A DNA stretch of 8,513 nucleotides from Bacillus thuringiensis (GCF_022095615.2 NZ_CP155564.1:1-8513); one strand, 5' to 3'; counted from the first letter of the stretch, positions 1-5,013 are shown. The notes: generated from the sequence alone by a model not told the origin. Made by a program: numbers and translations.

Positions 1-283
1 AATTCATATAATCCGGACTAGCCGAAATCATGAACGAACAACAAACAACAGCGTCTTTCCGAATTGCACGATTAGATACAACACCATTATCAATTCGATT
101 TTGAATTAATTTCTTATAATCCACTTTTTCTTTGTCATGAATCAGATCATAATTCTGTTCCGTTCGTGCTTGAATAATATCTGAATTGGAATGACTTTCT
201 TTTTCACGTTGATTATGTATTTGTAATCCTTTCACATCTCTCATCTTAAATTTTTGCATATGGCAAATCACGAACTTCGACAT
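1..283 (-). CDS. mob: MOBV-family plasmid mobilisation relaxase (Mob/Pre), N-terminal part; continues at 8513
   Basis: This is the first 94 codons of a 401-residue relaxase that nicks oriT and pilots the cut strand during mobilisation by a helper conjugative system. The ATG at 283-281 has an AAGGAG ribosome site 8 bases upstream. Near the N-terminus is HNQR (residues 23-26), the MOBV motif I whose His aligns with catalytic His22 of pMV158 MobM, followed by NYDL (44-47), motif II. The reading frame is open to position 1; the next codon uses base 1 plus bases 8513 and 8512, which shows that the molecule is circular. Family assignment rests on these motifs plus motif III in the other part. The plasmid has no conjugation machinery of its own, so it is mobilisable, not self-transmissible. 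Confidence 0.93.
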   Translation of the reverse strand, partial: MSKFVICHMQKFKMRDVKGLQIHNQREKESHSNSDIIQARTEQNYDLIHDKEKVDYKKLIQNRIDNGVVSNRAIRKDAVVCCSFMISASPDYMN

Positions 284-312
284 GGGCCTCGCTCCTTTTT
301 TTCGGGGGTAGT

Positions 313-356
313 TCCATGTAAACAGTAGCACACTACAGTTTACTGCGTAAACACGT
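313..356 (-). other. oriT: Origin of transfer (oriT), pMV158/MOBV type
   Basis: Read on the minus strand, TAGTGTG/CTA (335-326) sits between arms GTAAACTGTAG and CTACTGTTTAC (333-343 and 318-328 on the plus strand; 10 of 11 bases pair, CACA loop), followed by ATGGAA. This matches the pMV158 oriT layout, in which MobM cuts after TAGTGTG, inside an inverted repeat, with TTTACATGGAA following. The predicted nick lies between 329 and 328 on the minus strand. GTTTAC (338-343) can alternatively pair with GTAAAC (347-352) through a 3-base loop, giving the pair of mutually exclusive hairpins on either side of the nick that is typical of these oriTs. It lies 30 bases upstream of mob, the usual place. 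Confidence 0.87.
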
Positions 357-359
357 GTG

Positions 360-580
360 CCCTTCGGGACATTTCGGCTACCGCCGAGCCATAACAAGCA
401 TGGCAAAAAAAATCATGGGCTTTGCCCAAACCCACAAGGGAAACTCTTCCCCTTGACCCCTTTCAATCGAACTCCCCAACCCCTCAATCCTTGAGGGACT
501 CCCTCGCCGGTTGGCATCCCCAAAACGGCTAACGTTTTGGAGTTCCAAGAGGGTTCTGGGCACAGTGGGTTCGTCCACTC
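360..580. other. GC-richer cluster of hairpins between oriT and gene-poor DNA; candidate single-strand origin or structured RNA
   Basis: This 220-base stretch is clearly richer in G and C than the rest and contains a run of short stems: CGGC/GCCG (375-386), TGGGC/GCCCA with a 3-base loop (416-428), AAGGG/CCCTT (436-454), CCCTCAA/TTGAGGG with a TCC loop (481-497) or alternatively GAGGG/CCCTC (493-505), CCAAAACG/CGTTTTGG (520-540), and AGTGG/CCACT (564-579). Open frames of 66-67 codons cross it on the minus strand, but they overlap each other and follow no convincing ribosome site, so I do not call genes. Rolling-circle plasmids need a single-strand origin of folded non-coding DNA, often close to mob, and this is one of two candidates here. 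It could also be the structured leader of the mob transcript. Confidence 0.5.
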
Positions 581-583
581 CTT

Positions 584-1199
584 AATGCTCACTTCGTTCC
601 GCTTACCGTTGGACAAACATCATACAACTACCTCTAACTTTTTACAGTTGACATCCATGTATTAAAAAGTCTCTTTTTATATTCACCACGACTACATAAC
701 ATGTCCCGCTGCCATGCAATACATCCTCGCCAATCTTCCCTATTTTTTTCAGCTACTAACCAACTTTTCTTAAAAACTATTAACCCCAACAATGACAAAG
801 CCATTCCCGCGTCCTCGTAAAATGTCCTCGCCAACCTTCAACATTTTTCAACTCGCCACCGATCTATGGGAATTTTCTTGTAGTGAAATGACTACTTCCT
901 CTACAAACATAATTTTTTTTGTTTTACAGGAAGAGCTTCAACTATTCTCTATTTTTCAAACATCATCAAATCTATTGATACAATCATATTCTTTATGAGA
1001 ACCACTGTCGGAACAGCCACAGAATAAAACGACAACTATTCCTAGAGCAATTCCAATATCGAATCCATAGAAAAATACACCTCAGAACGCTCAGAATCCA
1101 TTCTAGGAACTTCTAGTTCCCTTAAGAAACCCAACATCCTAAAATACTTAAAAACGATTATAAGACCCTTAAAAAGCAAAAATAAAAAAAGAGCATAAG
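584..1199. other. Gene-poor region with short repeats; no supported gene
   Basis: I see no convincing gene in these 616 bases. The best minus-strand frame (834-634, 66 codons) begins only at TTG, has a stop directly upstream and no ribosome site. Visible structure: a 15-base repeat TCCTCGCCAAYCTTC at 724-738 and 825-839 (14 of 15 identical), with the core CTCGCCA again near 850-857; a tandem CTCAGAACG/CTCAGAATC at 1081-1098; and a small hairpin GGAAC-TTCTA-GTTCC at 1106-1120. The repeated blocks on the minus strand read as TGGCGAGG in different frames, which suggests a decayed or duplicated sequence more than a live gene. Confidence 0.4.
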
Positions 1200-1257
1200 G
1201 AAACCGAATCCCACTTTGCAAAAAAAGTGGTGAAATAGGCTGTGCCTATTGGGTTTC
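1200..1257. other. Perfect three-way-junction fold; candidate single-strand origin or structured RNA
   Basis: Three stems nest exactly. The closing stem is GAAACC (1200-1205) with GGTTTC (1252-1257). Inside it are CCACTTT (1211-1217) with AAAGTGG (1224-1230), loop GCAAAA, and ATAGGC (1235-1240) with GCCTAT (1244-1249), loop TGT. All pairs are Watson-Crick. The fold can form on either single strand. There is no T-run after it, so it is not a terminator, and no gene overlaps it. Its place between the gene-poor stretch and the phased repeats suggests a cis-acting plasmid site. Lagging-strand (single-strand) origins of rolling-circle plasmids are folded in this manner, but I cannot match it to a named sso type. 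Confidence 0.45.
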
Positions 1258-1294
1258 TATCACTCTATTTTTAGGGATGTATTTCTACCGTTTG

Positions 1295-1364
1295 TATGCG
1301 ACCTATATGCGTTTTTCGGCACTTTGTATGTGTCCCGTATGCGCCTATATGCGCTTGGTATGCG
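1295..1364 (+). repeat. Helically phased array of TATGCG boxes
   Basis: TATGCG occurs at 1295, 1306, 1338, 1348 and 1359, with a one-base variant TATGTG at 1327; a GATGCG follows at 1391. Start-to-start distances are 11, 21, 11, 10 and 11 bases, so the boxes fall on one face of the helix at about one or two turns. Larger units are GTATGCG-ACCTA-TATGCGT (1294-1312) and GTATGCG-CCTA-TATGCGC (1337-1354). No reading frame explains them. Such arrays are typical of cooperative protein binding (iterons, partition sites, operators); no partner can be named from this sequence. Confidence 0.7.
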
Positions 1365-1406
1365 CTTAAAATTAAACCTAAAAAAACTGGGATGCGTTTT
1401 TTCGGG

Positions 1407-1484
1407 TTGTAGTTCGTTTTGAGACCGTTTAAAGATGGTTTGTGGGTCGTCTTGAGGCTTTTGTAGATCGTTTTGATGCCCTTT
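1407..1484 (+). repeat. Three imperfect direct repeats (TTGTAGNTCGTTTTGA type)
   Basis: Three related units lie at 1407-1430, 1440-1462 and 1461-1484, each beginning TTGTRG, then TCGTYTTGA and a pyrimidine-rich end (GACCGTTT, GGCTTTT, TGCCCTTT). Start-to-start distances are 33 and 21 bases, about three and two helical turns, and a degenerate CCGTTTAAA lies one turn after the first TCGTTTTGA. The block directly follows the TATGCG array and ends just before a terminator. No gene crosses it. Confidence 0.6.
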
Positions 1485-1510
1485 TAATAGTTACAGCAAA
1501 TATAACAAGA

Positions 1511-1545
1511 AAAAAGTCCATTCTTTTGAAAAGAATGGACTTTTT
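1511..1545. terminator. Bidirectional intrinsic terminator
   Basis: AAAAAGTCCATTC (1511-1523) pairs perfectly with GAATGGACTTTTT (1533-1545); the 9-base TTTTGAAAA between can pair further. There is a T-run on both strands. On the minus strand it lies about 110 bases past the stop of the putative immunity gene and is the likely end of the bacteriocin transcript. Confidence 0.8.
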
Positions 1546-1655
1546 TTGAAACGAGGAAAAATTAACTTGTAAACCATTTTACCTGTACATAACCAGTATA
1601 ATACAAAATAAGAATAAGGGTTAGAATTTTCTGTTATTTAGACTAACATTATGTG

Positions 1656-1862
1656 TTAAATATTTTTTTTAGTAATTAAATAAGCTATGATAGCTGCTAC
1701 TAACGCTAATGCTACAATAATTAAATTTTGGATTATATATCCTGTAAATGAGTAATCACTTTTAACAATCCATTGATAAATATTTAGAGATAGAAAAAGT
1801 GTTACCGGAAATAAAATAAAATACATTTGTTTTAAAATTGAACTTTTATCCATAAATTGCAC
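1656..1862 (-). CDS. Small two-helix membrane protein, putative bacteriocin immunity protein
   Basis: A 68-residue hydrophobic protein with two membrane segments: roughly QMYFILFPVTLFLSLNIYQW, then LIIVALALVAAIIAYLIT, ending in the basic tail KKNI. I place the start at GTG 1862, because GGAGG (1872-1868) lies 5 bases before it. ATG 1853 (VQF-MDKSS) is possible but 14 bases from that site, and ATG 1874 has no site at all. The gene overlaps the 3' end of the putative bacteriocin gene by 17 bases (8 if ATG 1853 is used), so the two are translationally coupled. Small membrane proteins encoded directly after a hydrophobic bacteriocin are commonly immunity factors. I recognise no named family, so the role is inferred from size, topology and position only. 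Confidence 0.72.
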   Translation of the reverse strand: MQFMDKSSILKQMYFILFPVTLFLSLNIYQWIVKSDYSFTGYIIQNLIIVALALVAAIIAYLITKKNI

Positions 1863-2427
1863 ACTTACCTCCATAATAAGCTAAAGTAGCCGCTAAACCT
1901 GCTACGCTACTTCCTATAAAGAATTTAACGCCTATTTTAGCCGCTTCTTTCCATAATTTTTTCTCAAGATAATATGCCAATCCACCATTAAATGCGGCTT
2001 GTACAGCATTTACTCCAAAAAAGTCATATAAAGCATCTTTCATGCAACTTGTAAAAGATAAACCAGCAATATCACTTTTATCTTTTTTAATTTGTTGTTT
2101 AAGTGCATCTAAACCAACATCATTCCCATATTTCGCTTCTATTTTATTAAAATCAAAATCAACAATTTCACCTTGATTATTATATATAGCGGCTTCTTCA
2201 TGCATAAATTGAAACGCTTCTGCTAATTCATTAATGCTCTTTTCATCTTGACCAGAAACGAGAGACTGTTTCGTTTGTATTATATTGTTGTTATTTGTAG
2301 TTGCCGCAAAAACATTATTTGTCACAAATGCTACATTTCCTGCCAATATTCCTCCGACTAACAATACTGGAATCATTTTTTTATATGTTTTTCTCCAATT
2401 ACTTCTCTCAATACTAATTTTTTTCAT
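1846..2427 (-). CDS. Secreted bacteriocin-like precursor with two-cysteine hydrophobic C-terminal domain
   Basis: A 193-residue precursor starting at ATG 2427, with AAGGGG 9 bases upstream; TTG and ATG codons further up are less well placed. Residues 1-41 form a long signal peptide: basic region with RKTYKK, hydrophobic core MIPVLLVGGILAG, and NNVFA before the cut. Next comes a soluble, Asn/Gln- and acid-rich stretch (about 42-125). The last 66 residues are a hydrophobic, Gly/Ala-rich segment bounded by Cys128 and Cys189 (CMKDALYDFFGVNAVQ to YYGGKCAIYG). A secreted pro-region followed by a hydrophobic C-terminal toxin segment is the plan of SdpC of B. subtilis (which also carries GVNAV followed by a WKxxAK-like stretch) and of closticin 574-type bacteriocins. 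Homology to either is not proven here. Cleavage near residue 125 and a Cys128-Cys189 disulphide are predictions. The immunity candidate overlaps its 3' end. Confidence 0.75.
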   Translation of the reverse strand: MKKISIERSNWRKTYKKMIPVLLVGGILAGNVAFVTNNVFAATTNNNNIIQTKQSLVSGQDEKSINELAEAFQFMHEEAAIYNNQGEIVDFDFNKIEAKYGNDVGLDALKQQIKKDKSDIAGLSFTSCMKDALYDFFGVNAVQAAFNGGLAYYLEKKLWKEAAKIGVKFFIGSSVAGLAATLAYYGGKCAIYG

Positions 2428-2440
2428 AAATTTCATCCCC

Positions 2441-2475
2441 TTAAGTTTATTATTCAAAATAGATAATAAACTTAA
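2441..2475. promoter_or_regulatory. 13-bp perfect inverted repeat in the bacteriocin leader
   Basis: TTAAGTTTATTAT (2441-2453) and ATAATAAACTTAA (2463-2475) are perfect complements with a 9-base spacer. The repeat lies directly upstream of the bacteriocin ribosome site (2442-2437) and touches it, so as RNA it is a leader hairpin and as DNA a possible operator. It has no T-run and is not a terminator. Confidence 0.55.
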
Positions 2476-2519
2476 TTTACATATAATTCAATATTTTGTT
2501 AATAATCCTAATATTTAGG
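2476..2519 (-). promoter_or_regulatory. Possible promoter of the bacteriocin cassette with a small palindrome upstream
   Basis: On the minus strand TTAACA (about 2503-2498) and TAAATT (about 2480-2475) are 17 bases apart and could be a weak sigma-A promoter. CCTAA-TAT-TTAGG (2507-2519), an inverted repeat, sits at its upstream edge. No terminator separates phr8 from this point, so read-through from rap8-phr8 is also possible. Confidence 0.35.
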
Positions 2520-2546
2520 TCGATTGCTAATTGTTGGAATTTGCTT

Positions 2547-2693
2547 TTAAATATCTTTTCCATGTGCATATTGTTGAATAATATCATTTTTTTCTTTAGC
2601 ATCATGTGTTTGAATGGAATTATTGAATTGGGAAAAGAAAATACCTGTTGTACATGCTACCCCTATTAGTATCAGACTAAATTTTTTCATCAT
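2547..2693 (-). CDS. phr8: Phr8 signalling-peptide precursor (heptapeptide YAHGKDI)
   Basis: A 47-48-residue exported precursor. The sequence begins MMKKFSLILIGVAC: a short basic start and hydrophobic core of a signal peptide, then a polar region (HDAKEKNDIIQQ) and the C-terminal heptapeptide YAHGKDI directly before the stop. This is the Phr plan: export, proteolytic release of the last 5-7 residues, re-import by the Opp permease, and inhibition of the partner Rap. The first ATG (2693) overlaps the rap8 stop as ATGA; a second in-frame ATG lies at 2690. The ribosome site GGGAG is 8 bases before the first. YAHGKDI is, as I recall, the active Phr8 peptide of plasmid pHT8_1. I found no well-spaced sigma-H promoter within the end of rap8, although many phr genes have one. 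Confidence 0.93.
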   Translation of the reverse strand: MMKKFSLILIGVACTTGIFFSQFNNSIQTHDAKEKNDIIQQYAHGKDI

Positions 2694-3769
2694 TTCAATG
2701 ACTCCCTTTCTAATAAGTTTCTTTTAGCTTTGTAACTTTTATAAAAATATTCATTAGATTTATCCTTATTCTTTTCTTCATAAAATCTTATAGCCAATTC
2801 TTCAGTATAATCTTGTATGTATTTCCATAGATTTTGTTTTTCAAAATATGGAATCGCGTCTAACATGACTTTTTCTAATTGTTCAGTAGATAATTTATTG
2901 TTTAATGCTTGTAAAAATAAGAAATGAATTTTATATTCTTGGTTACAAACATTTAGCCCTTTTTCAATATATGTGTTTACTGTATTTGTTTGTTTTAACT
3001 TGTAATATTCTTGTGCTAATAAAAACATTGTTTTGTAATCGTCTTCTTGATTTTCAAAGGATTCAAGAAGATAACGGATTGCAAGTTCAGAAAGATTTTG
3101 ATCTGCATATAAAAGACCTAAGTTATAACGTACGATTAAAGCTAATTTGTTTTCACTGTGTTTTTCAAATTTATTAATTGCGGAAAGCAAGTATTCTTCT
3201 GCAACAGAAAATTCCCTTAATGTAATACAAGCCATACCAAGTGTGTTTTCACATGCTCCGGTTTTAATCTCGTATCCTAGTTTCCCACTAAAAAAACTTT
3301 TGGCTTTGTTAGCATATTGAGTTGCTAATAAGGCTTGATGAGTATGATAATAGAAAGTTGCAACAGCATAATTAAATTCAGCTTTTTCTACTTCATCAGG
3401 AATTTCTTCTAGTAATTTTTCTGCTATATCATAATATTTTTGAGTTTCACTATAATTTCCTGTTTTCATTGCATGCATGCCTTTAAAGAAATGATAATAG
3501 TAATCTAAAAAATTATTTGTGTGTTCTTTTAATTGTTCGATTTTTTCTAAAGATTGTTCTCTATCTGCATAGTCGTTTGTAAGAATCTTGTATCTCAAAT
3601 CAATAAGTGAATAATATAAAAGTAAATTTTGGTCTTCTTCTATGTTGTTAATTTCTTTTTCAATCTTTTGTTTTAATTGTTTTGCTTTAATAATGTGTTG
3701 CGCTCGAATTTCTTGATACCAATCATTTAATAATTTTGTAATTTGTTCGTTTCCTAGTTGAACATTCAT
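2690..3769 (-). CDS. rap8: Rap-family response-regulator aspartate phosphatase, plasmid-borne Rap8
   Basis: A 359-residue cytoplasmic Rap protein, full length for the family. Residues 1-75 or so form the N-terminal three-helix bundle that binds the response regulator. Glu45-Asp46-Gln47 (EEDQN) fall exactly on the RapH/RapF positions, with Gln47 the catalytic residue for dephosphorylating Spo0F~P, so phosphatase activity looks intact. From about residue 95 to the end come helical TPR repeats (such as HFFKGMHAMKTGNYSETQKY and YNLGLLYADQNLSELAIRYL) that form the peptide pocket. AAGGAG lies 8 bases before the ATG. phr8 overlaps the stop. Expected effect: reduced Spo0A~P and delayed sporulation until Phr8 accumulates. 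I recall published work on Rap8-Phr8 of B. thuringiensis HD73 showing control of sporulation; this was not checked. Confidence 0.94.
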   Translation of the reverse strand: MNVQLGNEQITKLLNDWYQEIRAQHIIKAKQLKQKIEKEINNIEEDQNLLLYYSLIDLRYKILTNDYADREQSLEKIEQLKEHTNNFLDYYYHFFKGMHAMKTGNYSETQKYYDIAEKLLEEIPDEVEKAEFNYAVATFYYHTHQALLATQYANKAKSFFSGKLGYEIKTGACENTLGMACITLREFSVAEEYLLSAINKFEKHSENKLALIVRYNLGLLYADQNLSELAIRYLLESFENQEDDYKTMFLLAQEYYKLKQTNTVNTYIEKGLNVCNQEYKIHFLFLQALNNKLSTEQLEKVMLDAIPYFEKQNLWKYIQDYTEELAIRFYEEKNKDKSNEYFYKSYKAKRNLLERESLK

Positions 3770-3879
3770 AGAATCTTCTCCTTTTCCAAAATTATCTATA
3801 TTTTATTTTCTATCATGTTATCATGCTATTGTATAAGACTAACTTTTCAACAGTTGATATATAAAGTTTTTAATATTCT

Positions 3880-3920
3880 GTATTTTTAAATAGTGTAGCA
3901 CCTTCACTATTTAAAAATAC
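3880..3920. repeat. 16-bp perfect inverted repeat upstream of rap8
   Basis: GTATTTTTAAATAGTG (3880-3895) and CACTATTTAAAAATAC (3905-3920) are perfect complements around the 9-base TAGCACCTT. It starts 110 bases upstream of the rap8 ATG. The stem is AT-rich and has no trailing T-run on either strand, so an operator, recombination site or cruciform is more likely than a terminator, but no binding protein can be named. Confidence 0.6.
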
Positions 3921-3934
3921 TTAGTAACAAATAA

Positions 3935-3964
3935 AAAAAGAGCCCCCAAACAGGAACTCTTTTT
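3935..3964. terminator. Intrinsic terminator, probably bidirectional
   Basis: AAAAAGAG (3935-3942) pairs with CTCTTTTT (3957-3964); CC and GG inside the 14-base loop can add pairs. T-runs occur on both strands. On the minus strand it ends transcripts from the xre gene or the remnant frame before rap8. Confidence 0.65.
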
Positions 3965-3982
3965 CAATACTCATCAATTCCA

Positions 3983-4126
3983 TCACTTTACTGCACTACT
4001 ATCAATGAAATCACGAAGTATGCCAGTACCGCTCATCTTCCAAGGTGTTGACGCACCTAGCAAGACTATAATTTCATTTACCACATTCAAACCATATTCA
4101 TACAATAACAAATAGAAATCAAAACT
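3983..4126 (-). pseudogene. Possible gene remnant (short coding-like frame)
   Basis: From 4126 to the TGA at 3985-3983 the minus strand has a 47-codon frame whose last 34 codons, from GTG 4084, look like real protein: VVNEIIVLLGAST, then PWKMSGTGILRDFIDSS. It has balanced composition, unlike the Lys/Asn/Phe-rich shadows elsewhere. There is no ATG and no ribosome site, and a stop lies just upstream. I read it as the 3' tail of a lost gene. I do not recognise the family. A very short gene starting at GTG or TTG is possible but less likely. Confidence 0.35.
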
Positions 4127-4240
4127 TTAAATACACATATAGCCCTACAAAAAAAACATATGTGAATATAACTCATTGTCGATTAGCAAAAATATGCTTT
4201 CATCATACACAAGCTATCTAAAGCTAAAATAGCCCCTAAA

Positions 4241-4468
4241 TTATTTTGTCTCACTATCATCTCGAATATATTCAATTAAATCCAATAACTCAACATCCAA
4301 CTTCTCACAGATCGTTATCAATGTATCTAATTTTAAAGAAGACACATTCTCATTGTGCCACAACTTATTAATAGAATTACGACTTACTCCCGTTATTCTC
4401 ACCAAATCCGAAATATTATCTATATTCTTTTTCGCCATAATCATACGAATATTACTTACTACCTTCAT
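4241..4468 (-). CDS. Small Xre/Cro-CI-type helix-turn-helix repressor
   Basis: A 75-residue protein that is a single Cro/CI-type DNA-binding domain: helix 1 NIRMIMAKKN, helix-turn-helix about residues 18-40 (ISDLVRITGVSRNSINKLWH), then helices around LDTLITICEKL and VELLDLIEYI. It has no added sensor or dimer domain, like stand-alone HTH_26-type repressors of plasmids and phages. AAGGAG is 8 bases before the ATG at 4468. A promoter TTGTAT-17-TAAAAT lies at 4530-4502. It is divergent from the gene at 4742, with a 270-base AT-rich control region between them, so control of its own promoter and of that gene is likely by analogy with such pairs. Its target sites are not known. Confidence 0.85.
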   Translation of the reverse strand: MKVVSNIRMIMAKKNIDNISDLVRITGVSRNSINKLWHNENVSSLKLDTLITICEKLDVELLDLIEYIRDDSETK

Positions 4469-4501
4469 TTTTCATACTCCTTTTCATTCAATGTACATAC
4501 C

Positions 4502-4530
4502 ATTTTACTTACAAGGATACTTTTATACAA
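4502..4530 (-). promoter_or_regulatory. Sigma-A-type promoter for the Xre regulator
   Basis: On the minus strand TTGTAT (4530-4525) and TAAAAT (4507-4502) are separated by 17 bases, giving transcription start near 4495 and a leader of about 27 bases before the ATG at 4468. Confidence 0.6.
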
Positions 4531-4552
4531 ATAAAACATAAATTAAATAATA

Positions 4553-4595
4553 TTAAGGTTATTTTTTATATATTCACATTTAATATTAACCTTAA
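4553..4595. repeat. Inverted repeat TTAAGGTTA / TAACCTTAA in the divergent control region
   Basis: TTAAGGTTA (4553-4561) and TAACCTTAA (4587-4595) are perfect 9-base complements, 34 bases apart start to start, about three helical turns. They lie upstream of both divergent promoters and are candidate operator half-sites for the Xre regulator. Confidence 0.45.
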
Positions 4596-4638
4596 AAATA
4601 AAATATATTGTTTTATTATTTAATTTTATTTGTTTTAA

Positions 4639-4667
4639 TTGAAATTTTAACCCCTTAGAGTTAAAAT
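4639..4667 (+). promoter_or_regulatory. Sigma-A-type promoter for the 87-residue gene
   Basis: TTGAAA (4639-4644) and TAAAAT (4662-4667) with a 17-base spacer; start near 4674, leader about 68 bases. The -10 box lies inside one arm (4655-4666) of the inverted repeat described next, which suggests repression. Confidence 0.65.
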
Positions 4668-4717
4668 TAAATATATAACTTAAAATTTAATCTTTTAAAA
4701 TGTATTTTTAACTCTAA
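4655..4717. promoter_or_regulatory. Split 12-bp inverted repeat over promoter and leader of the 87-residue gene
   Basis: TTAGAGTTAAAA (4655-4666) and TTTTAACTCTAA (4706-4717) are perfect complements, 51 bases apart start to start, with one arm on the -10 box and the other in the leader. Paired operator half-sites that allow a repressor to loop DNA over the start site fit this layout. Since the first arm lies upstream of the start, an RNA hairpin would only form on longer transcripts. Confidence 0.55.
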
Positions 4718-4741
4718 AAAAACTAAGAGGAGATTATCATT

Positions 4742-5005
4742 TTGGCATTCCTAACAAATTACAAAGCAAACGGAAAAAGATACTTTTATGTAGAAAAATA
4801 TGTTGGTAAAAAACCATATACTTGCAAACAAAGTGAACGTATTTATTCAATTGGAAACGAAAGAATCACATTAGAAAGGCTCACTTTATGGATTTTAGAT
4901 AACAGTTTCATTCCAAACGAATTAATAAAGATCGGAATATCAATTAACGATATAGAGAACTGGAGAGAAAAAGTAGAAAACACCATAAAGAGATACTCTT
5001 TATAA
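4742..5005 (+). CDS. Small basic protein of unknown function
   Basis: An 87-residue, basic protein that I do not recognise. Start is TTG at 4742: GAGGAG (4727-4732) is 9 bases upstream and no ATG fits. The N-terminal half is rich in Lys and Tyr (YKANGKRYFYVEKYVGKKPY, then SERIYSIGN), reminiscent of a small beta-sheet nucleic-acid-binding fold; the C-terminal half looks helical (ERLTLWILD, ELIKIGISINDIENWREKVE). No signal peptide or membrane segment. It is the only convincing gene on the plus strand, has its own promoter and a very strong terminator, and is divergent from the Xre regulator. A role in plasmid maintenance or as a partner or target of that regulator is conjecture. Confidence 0.8.
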   Translation: MAFLTNYKANGKRYFYVEKYVGKKPYTCKQSERIYSIGNERITLERLTLWILDNSFIPNELIKIGISINDIENWREKVENTIKRYSL

Positions 5006-5013
5006 ATAAAACT

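Noticed and set aside
378..616. Two overlapping minus-strand frames of 66 and 67 codons behind oriT
   Set aside because: They overlap in different frames across a row of hairpins and lack good ribosome sites; the structure explains the region better.
634..834. Minus-strand frame of 66 codons starting at TTG
   Set aside because: No ribosome site, a stop just upstream, and internal repeats that fall in different frames.
792..998. Plus-strand frame of 68 codons
   Set aside because: No ribosome site, low-complexity Phe/Ser/Thr-rich product, and opposite to the prevailing direction of transcription.
2285..2518. Plus-strand frame opposite the bacteriocin signal peptide
   Set aside because: Shadow of the minus-strand gene; its hydrophobic appearance mirrors the AT-rich complement.
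2730..2775. Possible sigma-H promoter for phr8 inside rap8 (AGGATAA then GAATATT)
   Set aside because: The two elements are too close together for sigma-H spacing.
2905..3177. Plus-strand frame inside rap8
   Set aside because: Lies entirely opposite a well-supported gene.
4353..4541. Plus-strand frame opposite xre
   Set aside because: Opposite the helix-turn-helix gene and its promoter, no ribosome site.
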